This document shows, in pieces, positions 28,278 to 35,071 of a stretch of DNA of 64,000 nucleotides (position 1 is the stretch's first letter; each line of letters opens with the position of its first letter). This stretch comes from Chryseobacterium jejuense (GTDB lineage Bacteria; Bacteroidota; Bacteroidia; Flavobacteriales; Weeksellaceae). The DNA is taken from positions 1 through 64,000 of the forward strand of contig NZ_JAGIPR010000011.1 in assembly GCF_017877355.1 (NCBI RefSeq), read 5' to 3'. The position numbers were made by a program, and so were the translations under genes. A model generated the notes under the pieces. It ran no database searches, had not been told where the DNA came from, and saw nothing but the letters and a program-made list of their open reading frames with translations.

Positions 28278-30011
28278 TCAATCATTTTGCTTTTCGACTT
28301 GTTCTTGTAATAATTTAATATAATAAGAAGGTAAAGTACCGGTGATCTTCTTAAAAGCATTTGCAAAAGATTCGGAGTTATTATATCCTATATCGTTAGC
28401 AATTGATAAAATAGTATGCTTTCTTAACTTCTCATTATCCTTTAATTCTTGTATAATATAATTAATTCTCAGTTCGTTCAAATATTGTGAAAAATTCTTT
28501 CCTTTCAATTCATTTACAGATTTTGATAGGTAATCACGATTTGTTCCTAAATCTTTTGCTAGATTATCTGTAGTAATATTTTTTCGCAGAAATTTTTTAC
28601 TTTTTTCAAAGTGCTCTAATTTTGTTTTGAGATCCTGTAATTTATCATCTGGTAATAAACCTTTAGTTTTTTCTTCTAAAGAAAACTTTAGTTTTTGGGG
28701 TTCAGTGGATGGAGTAGATAAAATTATAGAAGATGTTGACTTTTTAATTAATAGATCTGCTTGCTTTTGGTATTCTTTAATTCTTCTTTTATATACATAT
28801 ATTAAGGAAAAAATAACTAAAATGCCAGCTCCTAAAAACCAATATAATATTGAATTTCTATTATTCAAATCAGATATTATTTTTTCTTTCTTCTCTAGTA
28901 GAATAGGAGTATCATACTTTTTATAAATTTCTTTGGATAAGTATTGCTTACTATTGTTAATAATACTGTCTGCATAAAAGAGTTTATTAATGAATTTTAA
29001 TTGCTTTTTTTCATCTCCTTTCTTTTTATAATAATCAATTAAAATTTCATATTGATCTCTTACTATTGGTACAAAATCATTAGATTTGAATGATAATGAG
29101 TCAGATTTTATAAAATATTGTATTGCTTCGTTTTCTTTATTAAGTCTATAATTAATTTTTCCTAAATAATAGTATAAAATTGATAAATTCGCATAGTTTT
29201 TATTTTTTAAAAGGTCTTTTTCTATTCCTATTAAATGTGTATACGCAATAACATAATTTTTCAGATAGTATTCTGCAATACCTTCAGACATAATAAAATA
29301 AACATATTGGCTATATTCATTATATTTTTTACATTCGGCAATACCTATTTTATTATAAAGTTTGCTTTCCTGATATTTTTTATTTTTACTATAAGAATTT
29401 GATACAGAAAAAATTGAACCTATATAACTTTTAATGTCTTTATCATTGGCTTGCATTTTTTTCTTTTCATATTGGTAATATTCTAAAAAAAGAGGGAGTG
29501 CTTCATCATTTTCATCAGTAGCAGTCTTTAAAACGCCAACTAGTTTTTTTATGTAGTAAAACTGGTCTAAATTTTTATTTTTAGATAAACTTTGTGCTTT
29601 TATATATTGATTTAATGCTTCTCTATATTTAAATTCATTATTCAGTAAAATTCCTTTGATAATATATGCTTTTGCAGGGTATTCTTTTGTATTAGCTTTT
29701 TGTGTTATTTTTATTAAAGAGTCTGCATAAGGATGTCCATTTTCGGAATTCAATCCTTTTGCATGAGCTAATTTATAATAACCATCATATATCTGATCAT
29801 TATTCTTTTCTTTTTTTGCCTTACTAAGAATGACATTTGCATATATTTCCGCTGCCTCATTATCTATTCTGAGAACTTTATTGTAATCGTTGATCAATTG
29901 TTCAAAGCTTTTTTTTCTTAAAGAGTCTGGTATATGAAAACCTTCCATACTCTGTGAAAAGAATAAATTTTGACAAAGGAAAAAAATAAATAAGAAAGCT
30001 TTTTTTTGCAT
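28278..30011 (-). CDS. TPR-transmembrane-AraC regulator 1
   Basis: A 577-aa protein: signal-like hydrophobic start (FLFIFFLCQNLFFSQ), helical TPR-type repeats over about 30-375, one membrane helix (SILYWFLGAGILVIFSLIYV), then a cytoplasmic coil and an AraC HTH domain at the C-terminus (FAKDLG-type region and SIANDIGYNNSESFANAFKK). Such Bacteroidota proteins sense something with a periplasmic TPR part and act directly on DNA. The ATG at 30011 is chosen over one at 30038 because the signal segment follows it directly. It stands between the two operons that share a palindromic site, so it likely controls both. Confidence 0.85.
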   Translation of the reverse strand: MQKKAFLFIFFLCQNLFFSQSMEGFHIPDSLRKKSFEQLINDYNKVLRIDNEAAEIYANVILSKAKKEKNNDQIYDGYYKLAHAKGLNSENGHPYADSLIKITQKANTKEYPAKAYIIKGILLNNEFKYREALNQYIKAQSLSKNKNLDQFYYIKKLVGVLKTATDENDEALPLFLEYYQYEKKKMQANDKDIKSYIGSIFSVSNSYSKNKKYQESKLYNKIGIAECKKYNEYSQYVYFIMSEGIAEYYLKNYVIAYTHLIGIEKDLLKNKNYANLSILYYYLGKINYRLNKENEAIQYFIKSDSLSFKSNDFVPIVRDQYEILIDYYKKKGDEKKQLKFINKLFYADSIINNSKQYLSKEIYKKYDTPILLEKKEKIISDLNNRNSILYWFLGAGILVIFSLIYVYKRRIKEYQKQADLLIKKSTSSIILSTPSTEPQKLKFSLEEKTKGLLPDDKLQDLKTKLEHFEKSKKFLRKNITTDNLAKDLGTNRDYLSKSVNELKGKNFSQYLNELRINYIIQELKDNEKLRKHTILSIANDIGYNNSESFANAFKKITGTLPSYYIKLLQEQVEKQND

Positions 30012-30120
30012 AGTGTATTTACTATCACAAAAATACAAATTCTAATACTTATTCTCTATTGATAAGTCATTTATTACATTTAATCAATTGCAAATCAACA
30101 CATTGTTCCGTATTTGTTTT

Positions 30121-30176
30121 ATCGAATTTGGTCAATTACGTATAGTTAAAGCCTTAAATTTGATCAATTTCGACAT
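30121..30176. promoter_or_regulatory. Two further copies of the regulator site
   Basis: Plus strand 30162-30176 reads GATCAATTTCGACAT, the same element as at 28228-28250; a TACTTTTG (30176-30183), which fits TAnnTTTG, follows at once. At 30121-30136 the minus strand reads TTGACCAAATTCGAT, a weaker copy. The cluster lies in the divergent gap between regulator 1 (minus) and the bacteriocin peptides (plus). Confidence 0.5.
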
Positions 30177-30206
30177 ACTTTTGTTGTATTAGCAAAAAAG
30201 CACATG

Positions 30207-30315
30207 CATCTTTGTCTCAGGTAAAAGCACAATGATTTATTTTTTGTATGTGTACAGTACAAAGTCTAAATATAAGCTGATCAGCAAAAAATCCCATGTC
30301 AGGGATTATATGACA
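30207..30315 (+). promoter_or_regulatory. Conserved leader element, copy 1
   Basis: This stretch aligns almost base for base with 39653-39760. Shared parts in order: CAGGTAAAA, TTTGTATGTGTACAGTACAAA (an inverted repeat of TTTGTA and TACAAA), GCTGATCAGC (palindrome), TCCCATGTCAGGGA (short hairpin) and a TATGACA that pairs with the preceding TGTCA. A -7-like CATCTTTG (30207-30214) stands at the same place as TATGTTTG in the other copy. The conserved part therefore probably lies in the transcript, 30-130 nt before the first peptide. Confidence 0.65.
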
Positions 30316-30346
30316 AAAAAAAATATTAAATTTAAAATCAAACAAA

Positions 30347-30508
30347 ATGAAAAAGTTAAATGTTTCACAAATGGAAAATTTAGAAGGTGGTAGTATCCAT
30401 CAATGTAATCTAACAGCTATGGTTGCTGGAGGAGTTGGAGCTTTCATTCCTGCGGTTGCAGTAGGAGCTTCAATCTGGGCTATTGGTTGTTATCTCTATG
30501 CAATGTAA
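30347..30508 (+). CDS. GG-leader bacteriocin-like peptide A
   Basis: A 53-aa peptide with leader MKKLNVSQMENLEGG and a 38-residue core that is mostly hydrophobic and small: AMVAGGVGAFIPAVAVGASI, with GxxxG-like spacing, and two Cys (HQC and IGC) that could pair. This is the look of a pore-forming class II bacteriocin or microcin-like peptide. It is followed 10 nt later by a second GG peptide and then a small membrane protein. The GG leader fits the C39 ABC exporter at 32414-34522. Activity is inferred only. Confidence 0.75.
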   Translation: MKKLNVSQMENLEGGSIHQCNLTAMVAGGVGAFIPAVAVGASIWAIGCYLYAM

Positions 30509-30518
30509 AATTAATATT

Positions 30519-30662
30519 ATGAAAAAGTTAGAGAGTAAAAATATGGAGTCTGTCACAGGCGGTTCACCTAAAGACTGTTGGAACGGAGCCCTTATAGCCA
30601 CTGCAATTAACCCAATTTTTGGATACAATCTTGCATGGTCCTGTTGGGTTGCATCTTGGTAA
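30519..30662 (+). CDS. GG-leader bacteriocin-like peptide B
   Basis: A 47-aa peptide with leader MKKLESKNMESVTGG and a 32-residue core carrying two Cys (KDC and WSC), four Trp and several small residues (NGALIATAINPIFGY). Together with peptide A it looks like a two-component bacteriocin: two short GG-leader genes in tandem followed by a small membrane protein. Two Cys could form one disulfide. It could also be an independent peptide. Confidence 0.75.
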   Translation: MKKLESKNMESVTGGSPKDCWNGALIATAINPIFGYNLAWSCWVASW

Positions 30663-30683
30663 AAATAAATAAATTATAATGTT

Positions 30684-30929
30684 ATGATAAATTCAATAAA
30701 AATTAATGAAAAAAGGAGTTTAATTATTTTATTATATATTCCAATTTTATATATAGCATATCATATATCAGCAATATCTTTTAAGATTTATACAGTTTCT
30801 TTTATTATTGGAATATCATGCCTTTTAGTTTTAAATTTAAGTAAAAATATAACCTTTAAAAATATAATATTTTCATTTATTTGTGGACTTACAATATTCT
30901 TTTTAGGTTTTTTTCTTTACAAAATGTAA
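30684..30929 (+). CDS. Small hydrophobic membrane protein, candidate immunity protein
   Basis: An 81-aa protein made of about three hydrophobic helices (SLIILLYIPILYIAYHISAI, YTVSFIIGISCLLVLNL and IIFSFICGLTIFFLGFFLY). No family recognised. Its place right after two bacteriocin-like genes and before a terminator fits an immunity protein, which for class II bacteriocins is often small and membrane-bound. Confidence 0.6.
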   Translation: MINSIKINEKRSLIILLYIPILYIAYHISAISFKIYTVSFIIGISCLLVLNLSKNITFKNIIFSFICGLTIFFLGFFLYKM

Positions 30930-30931
30930 AC

Positions 30932-30962
30932 TAATTTATAATTTATAATTTATAATTTATAA
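30932..30962. repeat. Short tandem repeat of 7 nt
   Basis: The heptamer AATTTAT is repeated about four times directly after the small membrane protein. Likely simple-sequence DNA without function; it could vary in length between strains. Confidence 0.6.
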
Positions 30963-30991
30963 AAAGGAATTACTATTATTCAATTGGTTCA

Positions 30992-31020
30992 AAAGAGAGG
31001 CCTAAAAACCTCTCTTTATT
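30992..31020 (+). terminator. Terminator of the bacteriocin peptide transcript
   Basis: A 9-bp stem AAAGAGAGG / CCTCTCTTT with an 8-nt loop. It separates the peptides and the small membrane protein from the export genes that start at 31251; the gap between (31021-31250) is AT-rich and shows no gene. Confidence 0.75.
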
Positions 31021-31250
31021 AACCTTACAATTCAAACAATACTTACAATCATATCTAAAATTGCGTAAATATTGATTCCGTTAAAAAAGAAAAATCTTTT
31101 AATCCATATTATTATTTATTAAATTCTCTACATAAATAATACATTTCACTTATTATGAAGATAAAGAGATAAATCATAACAAATCACCTATCTCTCTTTT
31201 CATTCTTATTAATATAATACTGTAAATATATCCACATTTTTATTTTAATT

Positions 31251-31895
31251 ATGAAAAACTTTATGCTTTTCGTAGGTGTCATTTTATGCTATTTTTTACT
31301 CACCTACTTAGACAAAACCTATATAACAACCAGTTCAAAAATATTTGATTTTCTTGCAAAAGACTATCCTAATGAAGCAGTACAAAACTATATGGAAAGT
31401 CAAAAAAAATGGTGGTGGGTAAGCTACACACTACTTCCTTTACTTACAGGAATTAAAATTTTGTTAGTTGCTTTTTGTCTTAATTTTATTAAGCTATTGG
31501 ATTTGCCCGGTTTAGAGTACATAAAATTTTCAGATTTAATAACCCTCGTTTTGATTGCAGAATCTGTTTTTATTATAGCAGGGCTTTATAAGTTTGTTAA
31601 TTTCTATTGGATTGATACAGATTATACACTGGAAAATCTCCAAACCTATTATCCTATATCTCTATTGAATATAAAAGAATATATATCTACAGAAAAATGG
31701 CTTGCTTATCCTTTACAATTAGTGAATTTATTTGAATTATTCTATTGGGGAATTCTGGCTTGGGGAATCTGGGAACTTTCAGATAAAAAAATAGGTTTTC
31801 CAAAATCTTTTGGATTAACAGCACTTACTTACGGTTTCGGACTATTATTTTGGACAGGTGTAGTTTCATTTATGATATTAAATATGCAGCTTTAA
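31251..31895 (+). CDS. Multi-pass membrane protein of unknown function
   Basis: A 214-aa protein with about five hydrophobic helices, including an N-terminal one (FMLFVGVILCYFLLTYL) and a C-terminal GFGLLFWTGVVSFMILNM. A WWW cluster follows a short extracytoplasmic loop. No family recognised. It ends 1 nt before the thioredoxin-like gene, which overlaps the ABC exporter, so it belongs to the peptide export operon and may aid secretion or protect the producer. Confidence 0.65.
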   Translation: MKNFMLFVGVILCYFLLTYLDKTYITTSSKIFDFLAKDYPNEAVQNYMESQKKWWWVSYTLLPLLTGIKILLVAFCLNFIKLLDLPGLEYIKFSDLITLVLIAESVFIIAGLYKFVNFYWIDTDYTLENLQTYYPISLLNIKEYISTEKWLAYPLQLVNLFELFYWGILAWGIWELSDKKIGFPKSFGLTALTYGFGLLFWTGVVSFMILNMQL

Positions 31896-31896
31896 A

Positions 31897-32427
31897 ATGA
31901 AAAACAGAAAATTTTTAAAAATATCCATCATTACTATTCCTATTGTACTCATTGGAGTTATGATCTATCTTTTTCTAAGTTTCCAGCAAAAGAAAGAGAA
32001 GATAAATGCGCTAAAAAACATTCCTGTGTTCAGTCTTCAAACAATAGACAATACCTTATTGAAGTCACAGGATCTGGTTAATGACCAGACTAAAGTGATC
32101 ATTTATTTCAGTCCAACATGTCATTATTGTCAGGCAGAAGCAGAAGAATTATCTAAAACACACAACCAATATCGAAATATCCAATGGATTTGGGTAGCCA
32201 GTGAACCTTTAAAAGAAATAAAGCAATTTGCTCATGAATATGGTTTAGATAAACAAAGTAATATACGTTTGTGTCATGACGCAATGGCTCAATTTTATCA
32301 AAAATTAGGGATGAATAGTCTTCCTTATTTCTTGGTCTATGACGAAAACAACCATCTTATAAAAAGGTATTCCGGAGCTACAAAACTGGAAAAACTATTA
32401 TTAGAATCAACAAATGAAAGAAAATAA
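31897..32427 (+). CDS. Membrane-anchored thioredoxin-like protein (TlpA/AhpC-TSA type)
   Basis: A 176-aa protein with one N-terminal membrane anchor (residues 8-28) and a thioredoxin fold facing the periplasm. The redox motif is FSPTCHYCQAEAEEL (CHYC), and a cis-proline is present in LGMNSLPYFLVYD. Probable role: forming or sorting disulfides in the two-Cys peptides at 30347 and 30519 during export. The gene overlaps the exporter start by 14 nt. Confidence 0.82.
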   Translation: MKNRKFLKISIITIPIVLIGVMIYLFLSFQQKKEKINALKNIPVFSLQTIDNTLLKSQDLVNDQTKVIIYFSPTCHYCQAEAEELSKTHNQYRNIQWIWVASEPLKEIKQFAHEYGLDKQSNIRLCHDAMAQFYQKLGMNSLPYFLVYDENNHLIKRYSGATKLEKLLLESTNERK

Positions 32428-34522
32428 ACTTATACAAAATACTTTCTCCCTTCAAAAAGACCATACAGATTGTGGTGTTGGCTGCCTTCAATCTTTGGTC
32501 AAATATTATGGAGGAAACATTTCACTGGAAACCCTCAGAGAAAAAAGTGGTACAGGAAAAACCGGAACTACCCTGTTGGGACTATATCAATGTGTCCGTG
32601 AAATTGGTTTTGATGCTGAAGGTTGTGAAGCTGATATTGATGCTCTCATCAAACATAGGGAGCCTGTAATTTTACATGTTATTATAGATCAAAAATTTGA
32701 ACATTATGTTATTTGCTATTCTTACAATGACTCTGGAAATAATCAATTTTATATCGGAGACCCTGCAAAAGGATTAGAATACTGGACAAAAGAATATTTA
32801 GAAGAAGTATGGCTATCTAAAACTTGTTTGACCCTTAAACCTAATACACAATTTAAGAGAATAGCAGAAACTCAGGAAAAGAAAAAAAAATGGATAAAAA
32901 ATCTTATTAAAGAAGATCAGGAGACTATTTACATCATTATTTTCCTTGGATTGGTTTTTACACTATTAGGAATGTCTATGTCTATTTTTTCGCAAAAATT
33001 GATAGATGATATTTTACCAAAGAAAAAAAATGGACTCCTATTATTAAGCATATCTTTTCTTGGTTTTTTGCTTTTTGCAAGAGTTGGTCTTCAAGCTTTA
33101 AGAGAATTATATATTATTAAACAAAATAAATCATTTAATGAGAGAATTAATAAAAGATTTTATCACACACTCCTTCACCTTCCAAAAATATTTTTTGACA
33201 CTCGAAAAATTGGTGATTTTGTAGCAAGGCTCAATGATACCCAAAGAATTCAAACTGTCATAAAGCAATTAATTACAAATAGTGTTGTTGATATTTTAGG
33301 TATTCTAGTATCACTTGGCTTCTTATTTTTTTATTCGTGGAAACTTGCATTGGTTTGTATTATGATTACCCCAGTTGTCTTCTATATTATCTTTAGTTTC
33401 AATAAAAAAATTGTCGAGGCCCAAAGAAATGTAATGCAATCTTATAGTATTAATGAATCAAACTATATTGACAATATAAAAGGAATAGATGTGATCAAAA
33501 GCTTTTCAAAGCAACATTTATTTGGAAAGAAAAATGATGTTATTTTTGGTTTCTTTCAAACAAAAATCTTTGAACTTGGAAAACTTAACCTAACGATCTC
33601 ATTCTATTCTGGATTAGTTATGGTTATTTTTCTTCTCATTATTTTAGGGTTCTCATCATACAATGTTTTAAACAACACCCTCAAAATTGGAGAACTAATG
33701 GCCATTATCGGAATTTCAAGTTCATTACTAGCTTCAACCACTAACTTGGCTTTGGTTACGATCCCGATACAGGAGGCAAAAGTAGCTTTTGACAGGATGT
33801 TTGAATATTCTTCATTGGAACAAGAAAAAACAGAAGGAATTGAAATTGAATCAATTAAATCTATTGACTTGAACAATATTGATTTTAGATTCAATGGTAG
33901 AAGTAGGCTTTTTAATCAAATATCGTTTACTCTTAAAAAAGGACATATAACATGTTTATTAGGAAAAAGTGGCTGTGGAAAAACCACATTAACTGAAATT
34001 TTACAAAAAAACTATCTCCCAGAAAATGGAGAGGTAATAATAAATAAAGATATAAATTTAAAAGATATCTCAATAATTAACTGGCGAAATTTAGTAAGTA
34101 TTGTACCACAAAATATTCAATTATTTAATGGAAACCTATTGGAAAACATTACTCTTAGTGAGCAGATAAATGAATCTCAATTACATCAGATAATGTTGTT
34201 AGGGTTTGATAAATTTATAAATTCCTTACCTCATGGTTTTTTAACACTGGTCGGCGAAGAAGGAATTAATTTATCTGGAGGTCAAAAACAATTACTTGGC
34301 TGGATGCGAGCCTTATATCACAACCCTCAATTTTTAATTTTAGATGAACCTACTTCCTCTTTGGATAAAGAAAATAGAAAATTCATTTATGAGTTAATAC
34401 AAAAACTAAAATCTGACAAAACAATTCTTATAATCAGCCACCACTTGGAAAACTTAAAAGAAATATCTGATGAAATTTTGATTATTAATCATACAAAGAT
34501 CTCTGAACTAATAACTAATTAA
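32414..34522 (+). CDS. Peptidase-domain (C39) ABC transporter 1
   Basis: A 702-aa bacteriocin exporter that removes GG leaders while pumping. The N-terminal C39 peptidase (about 1-150) has Cys20 in KDHTDCGVGCLQSL, His in FEHYVICYSY and Asp in YIGDP. A six-helix membrane domain follows (about 165-450), then the ATPase with Walker A LLGKSGCGKTTL, signature NLSGGQKQ, Walker B FLILDEPTSSLD and the H-loop ISHH. It completes the export operon; its most obvious cargo is the pair of GG peptides upstream. Confidence 0.94.
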   Translation: MKENKLIQNTFSLQKDHTDCGVGCLQSLVKYYGGNISLETLREKSGTGKTGTTLLGLYQCVREIGFDAEGCEADIDALIKHREPVILHVIIDQKFEHYVICYSYNDSGNNQFYIGDPAKGLEYWTKEYLEEVWLSKTCLTLKPNTQFKRIAETQEKKKKWIKNLIKEDQETIYIIIFLGLVFTLLGMSMSIFSQKLIDDILPKKKNGLLLLSISFLGFLLFARVGLQALRELYIIKQNKSFNERINKRFYHTLLHLPKIFFDTRKIGDFVARLNDTQRIQTVIKQLITNSVVDILGILVSLGFLFFYSWKLALVCIMITPVVFYIIFSFNKKIVEAQRNVMQSYSINESNYIDNIKGIDVIKSFSKQHLFGKKNDVIFGFFQTKIFELGKLNLTISFYSGLVMVIFLLIILGFSSYNVLNNTLKIGELMAIIGISSSLLASTTNLALVTIPIQEAKVAFDRMFEYSSLEQEKTEGIEIESIKSIDLNNIDFRFNGRSRLFNQISFTLKKGHITCLLGKSGCGKTTLTEILQKNYLPENGEVIINKDINLKDISIINWRNLVSIVPQNIQLFNGNLLENITLSEQINESQLHQIMLLGFDKFINSLPHGFLTLVGEEGINLSGGQKQLLGWMRALYHNPQFLILDEPTSSLDKENRKFIYELIQKLKSDKTILIISHHLENLKEISDEILIINHTKISELITN

Positions 34523-34559
34523 ATATATCAATTACACATTCTCTAAATCTGAATGTTTT

Positions 34560-34599
34560 ATCAGGCCTACCTATTTAATATAGGGGCCTGATTTTTTTT
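34560..34599 (+). terminator. Terminator after ABC exporter 1
   Basis: Stem ATCAGGCC / GGCCTGAT (34560-34567 and 34585-34592), extended inside by CTAT / ATAG, followed by seven T. Confidence 0.85.
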
Positions 34600-34643
34600 A
34601 CCAAGGTACTAAAGCTAGCACAAAAAAATATAATAGGAAAATA

Positions 34644-34856
34644 TTTTTCAACTCAAATCCTGTAAAATAAAATATTGATATTCAAACTATATCTACCAAC
34701 TATCGATTATATCTCACTAATAAAAGAAAAATATTTTTATTAATTTAAAACATCTGTGTATTTTAGATGAAATATTAATATGATTTTGATACACTAATTA
34801 ACTACCTAAAACTTGATAAACAGGAGTTTATTTTCTAGTTCAATTCTCTTCCAAAT
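34644..34856 (+). pseudogene. Decayed copy of the VKOR-fusion gene start with its promoter
   Basis: About 210 nt match 43253-43466, the promoter region and first ~25 codons of the VKOR/thioredoxin fusion gene. The copy's -7 element has changed from TATTTTTG to TATTTTTA, one T is lost after the ATG (34780), breaking the frame, and a codon in the true frame has become TAG (34835-34837). It stops where it meets the inverted peptidase remnant. So this is a dead copy, inserted or left behind near the first exporter. Confidence 0.8.
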
Positions 34857-34957
34857 TCCCCATCTGTTACGGGAACAGGTGGAGCTAGATTTGTTTTTTG
34901 AACGTTTATATTTGAAATACAGAAAATACCAACAATAATAAATATTAACTTCTTCAT
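34835..34957 (-). pseudogene. N-terminal fragment of a third S9 peptidase
   Basis: A 40-codon frame with a signal peptide (MKKLIFIIVGIFCISNINVQ) followed by KTNLAPPVPVTDGEF, matching the mature N-termini of the two intact S9 peptidases (KTNLAPSKPVTDRYF and KNNPAPSVPVTDEYF). It ends at a TAG supplied by the opposing VKOR remnant. About 95% of the gene is missing. It lies 114 nt downstream of peptidase copy 2 on the same strand; the gap between holds only short broken frames. Confidence 0.8.
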
Positions 34958-35071
34958 TTTCTTATTTTCTCACAGAGATTGATAACTGCTTAAGCTGTAT
35001 TATATTGATTGGATGATTAAATCTGATAATTGATTTCATTTTATCCTTCAATGGTATTTTCAACAAGATTT

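Noticed and set aside
30932..30962. Possible CRISPR or iteron in the AATTTAT repeats
   Set aside because: The unit is only 7 nt with no spacers and no cas or rep gene nearby; simple-sequence repeat.
34958..35071. Short frames between the two peptidase sequences as a further precursor
   Set aside because: A 24-codon frame exists, but it has no LSLKK leader and no GG site; too weak to call, though it may be decayed.
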